Source: Sulfurimonas sp. (GTDB lineage: Bacteria; Campylobacterota; Campylobacteria; Campylobacterales; Sulfurimonadaceae). From it: a stretch of DNA of 64,000 nt. A program made the position numbers and the translations under genes. The notes beneath the pieces were generated by a model that did not search any database, had not been told where the DNA came from, and saw only the letters and a program-made list of their open reading frames with translations. Of this stretch, positions 9,739-17,915 are shown piece after piece; positions within the stretch are counted from its first letter, which is position 1; the number at the start of each line of letters is the position of its first letter. The stretch is taken from the NCBI GenBank assembly GCA_030949825.1, contig JAUZSC010000031.1:1-64000 (forward strand), written 5' to 3'.

Positions 9739-10705
9739 GATAGTAAGAAGTAATTCAGAGTTAAATAGAATGATTAATGAGGGAGAGTTGGCTCAAAATG
9801 GAGGATTCAAGAACCTTATTATAAATGGTGGGTTTGATATATGGCAGAGAGGTAATACTTTTTGCAAACCCTTCTTTTGCAGAGTATACACTTGACAGGT
9901 TCTTACTTACAAAACACCATTTCAAATGGGTTTGTATACCGAGATGGCGCTAGTCCCAAAGGAAGTTCAGTCTCAATGAGAATTGATAATAATGAGCGGC
10001 AATTACGCTTGGAATAAGAACGCCGCTGGAGTTAGATGGTAGATTTTATAGTGGAAAAGCTATGACATTAAGCTTTTATATAGCAGCATCACGCAGTTTT
10101 CACAATTGTCCCGACTATTTCTACAAGAAATAGTAGAGACTCTCAAGTAAATTTAGCAAATCACTTTACAGATTCCTCTAAAACAAGCTGACGGAACATT
10201 TAAAAGTTTCATATACTTTTACTCTTGGTAATATAAATGCGACAAATACTGTGCTATCAATTGCTATTAATCTTTTAAATTTTACAGGTACGGCTAGATT
10301 TGCCACAAGTCCAATTAGAAGGAGTGCTCAGTAGCAACGCCATTTGAGCAAAGACCTATAGGGTTAGAATTGAGTTTGTGTCAGAGATTTTATGAAAAGC
10401 TTTCTTGGCTGAAGACTGGAATGCTCGGAGCAAGTATAAACTTTCATAATGGTTCAAATGGCTCCAATTGTTGGCTTAAGTTATTCTTGTTCAAAAAGAG
10501 TTAGTCCTAGTATAACTGTAACGAACTTAAAATATAGACTTGGTAATATTAGATACTTACTACCCTCGTTAGGCTATTCAGTAAATCTTAGTAATAACAG
10601 AATTGTTGGTTACATTCAGGCAAACGAAGCTAGAGTAACAGGGGAATCATTCCCATTAGAAAGTACGAATGATACCATCATTGGAGGATAGATGCAGAAC
10701 TATGA
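9731..10705 (+). CDS. Second phage tail fibre protein, frameshifted
   Basis: Starts MAKIVRSNSELNRMINEGEL at 9731. Shortly after comes KNLIINGGFDIWQRG, a sequence that recurs in phage tail fibre and virion carbohydrate-binding domains, followed by ALDRF-like text. Joined frames give about 320 residues. The last 80 codons are clean (10449 onward: VSPSITVTNLKYRLGNI). With one more indel the product ends in IDAEL at 10703-10705, an ending often seen on such fibres. It lies directly after another fibre gene, so the phage may carry two receptor-binding proteins or one fibre split in two. Confidence 0.6.
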
Positions 10706-10717
10706 AAGGAAGACTAA

Positions 10718-11068
10718 ATGATAACAACAATTAAAAAACAAGGCAACGGTTACTTAGTAGATAACTCTATGTCAATTCCTAATGACCCAAGTAACAGACA
10801 CTATAAAGAAGTACAAGAAGCATTAGTAGGTGGTACAGAAATATACCCTACTGCTATTGTATTAGAAGATGAGTTTACGACTGAAGAGTTAGCTAAACAA
10901 GCTCAAGATACTATAAATAGTGAAGCATTAGCCTCATCTTATTAGTACAGACTGGGTAATAACAAAGATAGGCGTGAAGCTAACATTGCTGGAATAGACA
11001 TTTCAGATATGGTAACAAAGTATGCTGGCATATTAAGCAAGAGGGTGGATGCTAGGACTAAACTATGA
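10718..11068 (+). CDS. Phage tail-associated protein, frameshifted near C-terminus
   Basis: Begins MITTIKKQGNGYLVDNSMSI with GGAAGACTAA upstream and reads cleanly for 75 codons. After an indel near 10942 it continues as YITDWVITKIGEANIAGIDI to a stop at 11066-11068, giving about 112 residues. The next gene starts inside the stop (ATGA overlap type). The acidic middle (EDEFTTEELAKQAQDTI) suggests a small helical protein. Position after the fibres matches phage proteins of about 110 residues that end the tail module. No function is claimed. Confidence 0.45.
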
Positions 11069-11336
11069 GCAGTTTAGTTAAGTGGTTCAAAGCGCTAATT
11101 GCAATACAAATAAATGCACTTGCTGGTTCGACTCGTTTAAGAAGTGGTCATTGGGGAGAATGTTGTGAAAAACACGATGAAGCTTGTGAAAACGCTTAGG
11201 TACAGTTTGAAGTCTCAAATGGCAAATAGATAAAGAACTATTTACTTGTGTGCGAAAAAAAAAGACGTGTGGTGTTTCTCTGCATTGATGTGGATTGGAA
11301 ATAAGTTATTTAGCTGGAAGGCTTGGAGGCCTTTCT
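11065..11336 (+). CDS. Small phage protein with CCxxHD motif, frameshifted
   Basis: ATG 11065 overlaps the preceding stop. With two to three indels the frames join to about 85-90 residues: a hydrophobic start (FKALIAIQINALAG), then GHWGECCEKHDEACENA, then DKELFTCVRKK and a hydrophobic C-terminal LMWIGNKLFSWKAW. CCEKHDEAC resembles the catalytic CCxxHD loop of phospholipase A2, although the terminal Cys is one residue out of register with the classical pattern. It sits at the start of the lysis module. A lipase role is speculation. Confidence 0.4.
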
Positions 11337-11356
11337 AAAAGAAGGAAAGCACTGTA

Positions 11357-11759
11357 ATGGAAGAGCTGGATGGTTACCCCCGGAGGTATTGTAGTTGCAC
11401 TTTAATTGACATGGGTTGTGCAGGAATGCGCAATTCCGTGTCTAAGAGTGAAGAGATAAATAAAACAACAAGCTTTAAAAAGCTTGAGACTTTAGAAAAG
11501 TTTATGAATGAAAAGAAAACCAATCACTCCTTAACCATCTTTCTAAGAAGTTGAGGAAGCCTACGGGAAAAAAGCTGGGTTATCAATCACAAGAACTCAT
11601 ACAATTAAAAACGAGAATGGGGCAATCTCCAACAATGAAAGAGGTGCGAGAAGAGTTTGTCTCAAAAGAGGTATATCTTCAAATGGAAAAGTACATATAG
11701 ACGAGAAATTCTGCTGGTCTACAAAGTGGAATCTCTCGGATATCCTTGAAAAGAGGTAA
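11357..11759 (+). CDS. Phage protein with N-terminal membrane segment, frameshifted
   Basis: Starts MEELDG at 11357. A one-base shift near 11370 gives a hydrophobic GGIVVALLI stretch that fits a single N-terminal membrane anchor, followed by a charged helix (FKKLETLEKFMNEKKT). After another shift near 11550 a long open segment, AYGKKAGLSITRTHTI through VHIDEKFCWSTKWNLSDILE, runs to the TAA at about 11757. A membrane-anchored protein next to holin and lysozyme could be a spanin or lysis accessory protein, but no motif proves it. Alternative joins are possible. Confidence 0.35.
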
Positions 11760-11773
11760 ACAAAGGAAATTAG

Positions 11774-12325
11774 ATGTTAGGAATAGGAACAGCTCTCGCT
11801 GGCATGGGTATAGGTTTTTATTAAAGATTTAATCTATGGATAATGGTGAGGACTTGTGTAAAAGAGGGTATAAAAAAAGTAACTGGTATTGATTTAAGTA
11901 AAAAACCTAGTGAATTATCACCTAGAGAGATTGCAATAATTAAAGATGTCTGAGTTGAAAATAAAAGAGTTAGATTTTAAAGAGCTGCAGCTTATCTTAG
12001 ATTCCCAAAAAGAAGCTAATCGGCATAACGAAGCTAAATACAATAAGGCTCATCAAACATACCAGAGTAAAAGTAATATGGCTGATGATATAGCGAATCA
12101 AATCATCAATAGAAATCTTCCTATCATTGCTTTACTTGTTGTAGTAAATGTTGCATTAGTATATTTTTTAAAAGATAATGCGAGTCTTATTGCCATAGCA
12201 AGTAATATTATCGGTGTAGCTATGGTGGAAATCTATTTAATGAGCGTCAAGCAATTGTAAATTTCTTTTTCGGTTCAAGCATAGGTTCTAAAGAAAAATC
12301 ACAAGCATTAGCTAAAAAGGATGAG
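11774..12325 (+). CDS. Phage holin, 3TM type, frameshifted
   Basis: Starts MLGIGTALAGMGIG at 11774 with AAAGGAA seven bases upstream. The early part contains KEGIKKVTGIDLSKKPSELS and a conserved-looking SPREIAIIKD. The intact central frame (11946-12260) carries an acidic helix and then two membrane spans, LPIIALLVVVNVALVYFL and LIAIASNIIGVAM. After an indel near 12230 it reads IVNFFFGSS. This is the pattern of the GTA-type 3TM holin family, which makes inner-membrane lesions that release the lysozyme encoded next. The stop is obscured by indels just before 12329. Confidence 0.65.
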
Positions 12326-12328
12326 AAA

Positions 12329-12782
12329 ATGGAAAAACTAATAGAGTCAATTAAACAAAATGAGGGTTTTCGTGGCGAAGTATACAAAGATACTTTAGGA
12401 TTTGATACTATAGGTTATGGCACAAAATTACCACTCTCTAAAGAAGAATCAGAAATGATACCAAAAAGTAGACTTATTCAAAAGGTAAAAGAACTTGAAC
12501 GCAGAGAGCCTTTGTAAACGAACTTCCACTTGATAAGCAAGAGGTTTTAGCTGAGATGAGCTACCAAATGGGTGTGAGTGGTGTTTCTTAAAAGCTGGGT
12601 GAAGATGTGGATTGCTTTAAAAGCGTTTGACTATGCAAACTGCAAGTGTTGAGGGGCTAGATTCCTCGTTGGGCGAAGCAGACCAAATAGAGCGAATGAA
12701 TTAATGCGTTTAATGCGTGGATGATTGGGCGGAAATTGCTGAGAGGTGGGGAAGGGTGTTGAAGAAGCAGGGCAATAAATAA
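12329..12782 (+). CDS. Phage lysozyme (T4-type, GH24 endolysin), frameshifted
   Basis: ATG 12329 has AAAGGATGAG upstream and begins MEKLIESIKQNEGFR. The catalytic triad region of GH24 muramidases is visible: Glu in NEGFRGEVY, then DTLGFDTIGYGT with the Asp and Thr. After an indel near 12508 it continues PFVNELPLDKQEVLAEMSYQ, then RANELMRL, and with another shift near 12720 ends DDWAEIAERWGRVLKKQGNK at TAA 12780-12782. About 150 residues is the normal length. It cleaves the MurNAc-GlcNAc bonds of peptidoglycan after holin action. There is no signal peptide, consistent with holin dependence. Confidence 0.8.
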
Positions 12783-12818
12783 GTTATATTTTTATATGCT
12801 TAGATATGTTCTACAAAC

Positions 12819-12841
12819 TTGTACCTCTTTTTGTACCTCTT
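12819..12841. repeat. Tandem 11-base direct repeat at prophage/chromosome junction
   Basis: TTGTACCTCTT occurs at 12819-12829 and again at 12831-12841, a 12-base period, in the gap between the phage lysozyme and the host slyD gene. Short repeated cores of this kind can be part of an integrase attachment site. With no second copy or integrase in view this is only a candidate att region. Confidence 0.35.
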
Positions 12842-12967
12842 ATTCAAGAAGCTTTCAACATAGGTATAGACTATTGTGTATAGAGGTGCTATAATGCTTA
12901 CGATATGATTGAATTAAGAATGAAAAATAGATTCCCATCCGTATAAAAATCACTTTAAATGTTTTAT

Positions 12968-12975
12968 GCTAAAAT
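12968..12975 (+). promoter_or_regulatory. Extended -10 promoter upstream of slyD
   Basis: TGCTAAAAT (TG at 12967-12968, TAAAAT 12970-12975) lies about 30 bases before the slyD start and is preceded by T-rich DNA without a clear -35, as usual in Campylobacterota sigma-70 promoters. A second TGCTATAAT is present at 12887-12895. The slyD ribosome site is AAAGG near 12990. Confidence 0.5.
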
Positions 12976-13004
12976 TCAAAAAATAAAATAAAAGGCTTAA
13001 TAAA

Positions 13005-13514
13005 ATGGCAATAGAAGCAAATCAAATCGTATCAATTGAATATGAAGTAAAAGATGGAGATACAGTTGTTGACAGTAACATGGGTGGAGCACCTTTAGTA
13101 TTTATGTTTGGTAAAGGTCAAATCATTTCTGGTTTAGAAAATGGAATTGTAAACATGGCTATTGGTGAAAAAGCTGATATTCTTGTTGAACCTGCTGATG
13201 CTTATGGTGAATTTAACGATGACGCTTCTCAAGAAGTACCTAAAGATCAATTTGCAGGAATTGATTTAGCAGTTGGAATGACTTTATACGGTCAAGGTGA
13301 AGATGGTGCTACTACACAGGTAATAGTAAAAGAAATAGGTGAGGAAAATATCACTATTGATTTTAATCATCCTTTAGCTGGAAAAGCTTTAATGTTTTCA
13401 GTTACTATCAATAATATCAGAGATGCTTCTGCTGAAGAAGTTATGACTGGAATACCTGCTGAAAACAAACCTGAAGAGGGTGAGAGTTGTGGTACAGGGT
13501 GTGGTTGTCACTAG
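13005..13514 (+). CDS. slyD: FKBP-type peptidyl-prolyl isomerase SlyD
   Basis: This is a cytoplasmic prolyl cis-trans isomerase and chaperone of 169 residues. The FKBP part (about 1-70 and 125-145) encloses the SlyD insert-in-flap chaperone domain (about 70-125), with YEVKDGDTVVDSN, the GKGQIISGLENGIVNMAIG core and FNHPLAGKALMF. The tail ends CGTGCGCH, a short metal-binding motif like the Ni-binding tail of SlyD/FklB proteins that feed hydrogenase and urease maturation. The order slyD-fabD-pfs-ttcA is also known from Campylobacter jejuni (Cj0115-Cj0118), supporting the phylum call. It is intact and marks the return to clean host sequence. Confidence 0.92.
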   Translation: MAIEANQIVSIEYEVKDGDTVVDSNMGGAPLVFMFGKGQIISGLENGIVNMAIGEKADILVEPADAYGEFNDDASQEVPKDQFAGIDLAVGMTLYGQGEDGATTQVIVKEIGEENITIDFNHPLAGKALMFSVTINNIRDASAEEVMTGIPAENKPEEGESCGTGCGCH

Positions 13515-14253
13515 TTTTATAGCAGTATCAGATGCCTCTAAAGAGGCATTTAAAACTGCAACGCTCTTAAAAACACTTAGTGTAAACTCTCTCATTACAG
13601 GTCAAAGTGGTGTTGGTAAGAAAAGTATCGCTCAATATATACTCCCTAATGCTCCAATAATAGATGCACTAAAGTTTGATGAATTACTTAGCACCTTGAA
13701 AAGCAATAGTGATGTCATAATTACAAACTTACAAAATTCCCCAAATTTACTAACTCTTATAGATACGATTAACAATAATAATATTAGAGTGGTAGCAACT
13801 GCAAAGTACCATTTGGATAATGAGATTCTAGATGATTTATTTAGTGTGAAATTTGACATTCCACCATTAGTACAAAGAGAAGAAGATGTGACAGAATTGA
13901 TATCTATCTTTTGTAAAGAAGCATCGAGTTTATTTGGTGTTCAAAATGAGTTAAATAGGGAAAGTTTTGTAGCAGACCTTAGTAATAATGCGCACTCACT
14001 CAAGCGACAAGTTATGATTGCTTACCTTCTTCAAGATATAAAAGATACTGAATTAATGGCTATAATGGAACAATTTTTATTTGATAAGATTGGTTCAAAT
14101 AGTGATTATCGTGATTTTTTGTATCTTTATGAGGTTCCTTTGATTAAATCAGGTCTTAAAAAATTTAAGTCGCAGTTGAAATTATCTGATAAATTGGGAT
14201 TAAATAGAAATACACTTAGAAAAAAAATAGCAGACAATAAAAAATATTTATAA
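13501..14253 (+). CDS. P-loop protein with Fis-type C-terminal helix-turn-helix
   Basis: About 250 residues, probably from GTG 13501 (or GTG 13480), overlapping the end of slyD. A Walker A motif GQSGVGKKS lies near residue 40. The middle resembles the AAA+ domain of sigma-54 activators but lacks the GAFTGA loop and any receiver domain. The C-terminus LSDKLGLNRNTLRKKI matches the second helices of a Fis/HTH_8 DNA-binding domain. It may be a degenerate NtrC-family regulator that acts without sigma-54. It is inserted between slyD and fabD and ends 11 bases before fabD, so it is probably co-transcribed. Targets are unknown. Confidence 0.6.
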   Translation: MVVTSFIAVSDASKEAFKTATLLKTLSVNSLITGQSGVGKKSIAQYILPNAPIIDALKFDELLSTLKSNSDVIITNLQNSPNLLTLIDTINNNNIRVVATAKYHLDNEILDDLFSVKFDIPPLVQREEDVTELISIFCKEASSLFGVQNELNRESFVADLSNNAHSLKRQVMIAYLLQDIKDTELMAIMEQFLFDKIGSNSDYRDFLYLYEVPLIKSGLKKFKSQLKLSDKLGLNRNTLRKKIADNKKYL

Positions 14254-14264
14254 TAGGAAATTAA

Positions 14265-15209
14265 ATGGAAAATAAAAAAATAGCAATGATATTTTCAGGT
14301 CAAGGTTCTCAAGCAGTTGGGATGGGTAAAGATTTTTATGAAAATTCTGAAATAGCAAAGGAAATGTTTGCTAAGGCTTCAGGAAGAATTGGTGTTGATT
14401 TTAAAGCTTTAATTTTTGAAGAAAATGAGAAATTAGCCCAAACAGCATATACGCAACCTGCTATTTTATTAGTACAAATGATTGCATATAAACTTTTTAA
14501 AGATGCGTGTCCAGAGGTAAAAGCCGAACTTTTTTTAGGTCATTCTCTTGGTGAGTTTTCAGCACTTTGTGCGAGTGGTGCAATTGATTATGTAGATGCA
14601 ATTGAACTTGTTCATAATCGTGGTAAGTACATGCAAGAAGCCTGTGATTCTATAGATGCTGGTATGATGGTTCTTGTTGGACTTGATGACGCTTCAGTTG
14701 AAAAAGTATGCTCAGATGCGCAAGCAGAAGGTAAAAAAGTTTGGCCTGCTAACTACAACCAAGATGGTCAGTTAGTTGTAGCTGGTATGAAGTCTGATTT
14801 AATTAGCTTGGAGCAAACATTTAAAGATGCTGGTGCTAAGCGTGCATTACTTTTAGATATGTCTGTTGCTTCTCATTGTGAGTTGTTAAGTTCTGCTCAG
14901 GATCCTCTTGGTACATTAATGGATAAAATGCTACATGATACTTTTGAAGCGCCAATTATTTCTAATGTAACTACAAAACCTTATACTACAAAAGCAGATG
15001 CAATTGAGCTTTTAAAAGAACAACTTGTTGCTCCTGTAAAGTATAAGCAATCGATTTTAGCAGTTGCCTCGTCACTTGATTTAGCTATAGAATTTGGAAA
15101 TAGCGCTGTACTTAAAGGTCTTAACCGTAGAATTGCAAAAGAGCTTAAAACTATAAATGTTTCAGATATGGAATCTCTTTTAAAAGTTGTAGAGGAAATT
15201 CGTAGCTAA
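14265..15209 (+). CDS. fabD: Malonyl-CoA:ACP transacylase
   Basis: FabD moves malonyl groups from CoA to acyl carrier protein to supply fatty acid elongation. The 314-residue protein has the typical FSGQGSQAVGMGKDFY start, the nucleophile Ser94 in GHSLGEFSAL and the catalytic His near 204 (SVASHCELL). Length is normal and the frame intact. GGAAATTAA precedes the ATG. It lies in a tight plus-strand run with the nitrilase-family gene one base downstream. Confidence 0.95.
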   Translation: MENKKIAMIFSGQGSQAVGMGKDFYENSEIAKEMFAKASGRIGVDFKALIFEENEKLAQTAYTQPAILLVQMIAYKLFKDACPEVKAELFLGHSLGEFSALCASGAIDYVDAIELVHNRGKYMQEACDSIDAGMMVLVGLDDASVEKVCSDAQAEGKKVWPANYNQDGQLVVAGMKSDLISLEQTFKDAGAKRALLLDMSVASHCELLSSAQDPLGTLMDKMLHDTFEAPIISNVTTKPYTTKADAIELLKEQLVAPVKYKQSILAVASSLDLAIEFGNSAVLKGLNRRIAKELKTINVSDMESLLKVVEEIRS

Positions 15210-15210
15210 G

Positions 15211-15927
15211 ATGAATGTCACTTTAGCGCAGACTGCTCCTAAATTAAATCGCTCAAACCTAGATGCAGTACTATCAATAGTAGCTGAATATCAAGCAGAT
15301 AGTGATTTAATAGTATTTCCAGAACTCGCTTTAAATGGTTATATGTTACAAGACAAGCTTTATGAAGATGCATGGGATATTTCTGAACTAGATGCATTGG
15401 CTACACTAAGTGAAAATGTAGATATTTGTGTAGGTGCTGCTTTACGAGATAAAAATGTATTTAAAAATACAGCACTTTATTTCTCTAAGGGAGCACTACT
15501 TTCTCAACATGATAAACTTCATTTACCAAATTACGGAATGTTTGAAGAAGCACGCTACTTTAAAGCTGGAAATATTTTCGAGAGTTTTGAGACAACTTTT
15601 GGAAAAGTATCTATGCTTGTTTGTGAAGACATGTGGCATGACTCTATGCATAAGAATCTAGTAAAAGAAAATCCAAGTTTAATCTTAGCACTTGCTGCAT
15701 CTCCGGCTCGTGGTTTTAAAGCAAGTGGACTTGAGATTGAAGATAGTTGGCAGAAAATTCTAAAAAGTATAGCTAAAGACTGTGATGCAAAGCTAGTTTT
15801 TGTAAACCGTGTTGGTTTTGAAGATGGACTTGGTTTTTGGGGAGGTTCGTGTATTGTAGATGCTGAGGCAAATATAATGTATAGACTTCCTCACTACGAA
15901 GAAATAATTAAAACATTTAAAATATAA
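15211..15927 (+). CDS. Carbon-nitrogen hydrolase (nitrilase superfamily)
   Basis: A 238-residue soluble amidohydrolase with the Glu-Lys-Cys triad of the superfamily: Glu38 in FPELALNGY, Lys102 in HDKLHLPNYG and Cys138 in LVCEDMWH. Length is slightly short for the family. The YGMFEE-ARYF segment after the lysine resembles the amidase domain found in NAD synthetases and omega-amidase-like enzymes. The substrate cannot be told from sequence. It starts one base after the fabD stop and is followed ten bases later by pfs, so it belongs to the same operon. Confidence 0.8.
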   Translation: MNVTLAQTAPKLNRSNLDAVLSIVAEYQADSDLIVFPELALNGYMLQDKLYEDAWDISELDALATLSENVDICVGAALRDKNVFKNTALYFSKGALLSQHDKLHLPNYGMFEEARYFKAGNIFESFETTFGKVSMLVCEDMWHDSMHKNLVKENPSLILALAASPARGFKASGLEIEDSWQKILKSIAKDCDAKLVFVNRVGFEDGLGFWGGSCIVDAEANIMYRLPHYEEIIKTFKI

Positions 15928-15937
15928 GGATAGTATA

Positions 15938-16630
15938 ATGAAAATAGCAATTATGGGAGCAATGCCCGAAGAGATAGCTCCAATTTTAAAAAAATTAGGT
16001 ACATATAAAACTACAAAATATGCTGACAATGAGTACTATGAATCTACATACAATGGTGTAGAGGTCGTTGTTGCATATTCAAAAATCGGTAAAGTGTTTT
16101 CTACGCTTACAGTATCTACAATGATTCAGTATTTTAAGTGTGATACATTACTTTTTTCTGGTGTTGCAGGTGGAATTAATCCTGATTTAAAAATCGGTGA
16201 TTTAATTGTAGCAACAAAATTAGCGCAACATGATCTAGATATTACAGCCTTTGGTCATCCTATGGGTTTTGTTCCTGGTGGAAGTGTATTTGTTGAAGCA
16301 GACAAAGATTTAATCGCACTTTCAAAAGAAGTAGCAAGTGAACTCGGTAAAACTGTGCAAGAAGGTGTCATAGCCACTGGAGACCAGTTTGTGCATGATT
16401 CTAAGGTTAAAGATAATATTGTTAAACACTTTAATGCTGATGCTTTAGAAATGGAGGGTGCTTCTGTTGCTGTTGTTTGTAAGTCTTTAGAAGTTCCATT
16501 TTTTATACTTCGGGCTATAAGTGATACAGCTGACACAGATGCTAGTTTTTCATTTGATGAGTTTATGGAGTCGAGTGCAATTATTTCTGCGGAATTTATT
16601 ATGAAAATGGTAGATAAGATTGTCCGTTAA
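15938..16630 (+). CDS. pfs: 5'-methylthioadenosine/S-adenosylhomocysteine nucleosidase
   Basis: The enzyme (Pfs/MtnN, 230 residues) hydrolyses MTA and SAH to adenine plus a thio-ribose, recycling methylation by-products. In Campylobacter and Helicobacter the same enzyme also cleaves 6-amino-6-deoxyfutalosine for menaquinone synthesis, which would suit an anaerobically respiring host. Diagnostic residues are Glu12 in MGAMPEEI, the GVAGGINPDLKIGD loop, the ALEMEGASVA nucleoside site and the catalytic Asp in RAISDTAD. The start has AAGGATAGT seven bases upstream. Intact. Confidence 0.95.
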   Translation: MKIAIMGAMPEEIAPILKKLGTYKTTKYADNEYYESTYNGVEVVVAYSKIGKVFSTLTVSTMIQYFKCDTLLFSGVAGGINPDLKIGDLIVATKLAQHDLDITAFGHPMGFVPGGSVFVEADKDLIALSKEVASELGKTVQEGVIATGDQFVHDSKVKDNIVKHFNADALEMEGASVAVVCKSLEVPFFILRAISDTADTDASFSFDEFMESSAIISAEFIMKMVDKIVR

Positions 16631-16647
16631 ACTCTCAAAAAAAAATA

Positions 16648-17380
16648 ATGTCTAAACTTGGTAAAACAAACGCCGAGTTTGAACTTATAGAAGAAGGTGA
16701 TAAAATTCTTGTTGGTTTGAGTGGTGGAAAAGATTCTCTTACGATGATTCATGCTATGAAAGAACAACAACGCCGTGCACCTTTTAAGTTTGAGTTTTTA
16801 GCTGTTACTGTGTCGTATGGAATGGGTGAAAATTATACTGACTTACAAAAGCATTGTGAAGAATATGATATACCATATAAAATAATAGATACAAAAGTAT
16901 ATGAATTAGCAAAAGAAAAAATTAGAAAAAATTCTTCTTTTTGTAGCTTCTTCTCACGAATGAGAAGAGGTTACTTATACAGTGCTGCCAAAGATAATGG
17001 CTGTAACAAAGTAGCGCTTGGACATCATTTAGATGATGCCTGTGAGAGCTTTTTTTATGAACTTTATATATAACGGTCAGATGCGAAGTTTAGCTCCAAA
17101 ATATAAGGCTGAAAATGGACTTATAGTCATTCGCCCTCTTATTCAAATGAGAGAAAGACAACTACGCGCTTTTGTGGATGATAATAATTTAAATGCTATT
17201 GGTGATGAGGCATGTCCAGCGATGCGTTTTGATGTAAAGATGCCACATGCTCGTGCAGATATGAAAATAAAGTTAGCAAAAATGGAAGAAGATTTCCCCC
17301 AGTTGTTCACAAGTTTAAATGCTGCTTTTAAAAATATATCTGTTGAGAGCTTTTTTGATAAGGAAAAGTTTAGCTTATAA
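16648..17380 (+). CDS. ttcA: tRNA 2-thiocytidine synthetase TtcA, one frameshift
   Basis: TtcA thiolates C32 of tRNAs using ATP and an iron-sulfur cluster. The PP-loop SGGKDS is at residues 25-30 and the family text DDACESFFMNFIYNGQMRSL spans the break. A run of seven T at 17050-17056 carries one base too many or too few, splitting the gene into frames 16648-17073 and 17033-17380. The motif that is CxxC in E. coli TtcA reads C99-S-F-F here (FCSFFSRMRRG), so the second cysteine is missing while the later cysteine in EACPAMRFD remains. The gene end overlaps the convergent gene at 17370. Confidence 0.88.
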
Positions 17381-17868
17381 ATTGTGATTTGAATATTTTT
17401 TCATCTTTGTTTATTTGTTCTATTTTTTCTTCTAATATTTCATTTTTAAGGGTTTGTAGAAATTCTAAAATATTCTCTTGGTAGGAGAGGGTGTCTTCAT
17501 CATAACTTAGGGGGAAGTAAATCTCTTAATTCTTCAATGTTTATTTTCTTTGCATAACGAGGAATTATTTTTAAATCTTTTTGTATATTTGCCACTAAGG
17601 TATCGATATCAAGTCCATTGTTTTCTTTAACTTGTTGTACTTTCTCTTTTGTTGTAATCATTAAAAGGTTGGCTCTTTCCTCATCATTTTTATATATATT
17701 TAAACCTATATTTTTTACAAGTATATAACTTTCTACAATAGAATCATCATTTGCAGCAATTACAAGGGCAAATACTTTTGCCCGAAACTCTAAAGAACCA
17801 TGATGGTGTACAAAAAATTCACGAAATGCACTGAAAAAATGATGTTTTAGTCTAAAACTAAGTCGCAT
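17370..17868 (-). CDS. Conserved-looking hypothetical protein, one frameshift
   Basis: The frame from ATG 17868 reads 120 codons (MRLSFRLKHHFFSAFREFFV...) and then runs into a stop after ELRDLLPPKL. Removing one base from the G5 run at 17510-17514 lets it continue as SYDEDTLSYQENILEFLQTL to a stop at 17370-17372, giving about 165 residues. The protein is soluble and mostly helical, with a basic N-terminus and acidic end, and no recognised domain. It is convergent with ttcA and overlaps its last codons by 11 bases. It lies immediately before the divergent yebC. Confidence 0.55.
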
Positions 17869-17915
17869 AACTATTCCTTTAGTGTATTATACATTAATTA
17901 TTTTAGGAGTATATT

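Larger units (their letters stand above)
1..12782 (+). mobile_element. Partial tailed prophage (head, tail, fibre, lysis modules)
   Basis: The order scaffold, major capsid, tail tube, tail chaperone, tape measure, tail fibres, holin, lysozyme is that of a long-tailed phage late operon read left to right. A host-like gene (slyD) begins 223 bases after the lysozyme stop, so the right prophage boundary lies between 12783 and 13004. Integrase, repressor, replication and terminase genes are not visible and would lie left of the window or be absent. Nearly every gene is interrupted by frameshifts, so the element is either degenerate or represented here by unpolished sequence. Exact ends are unknown. 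Confidence 0.85.
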
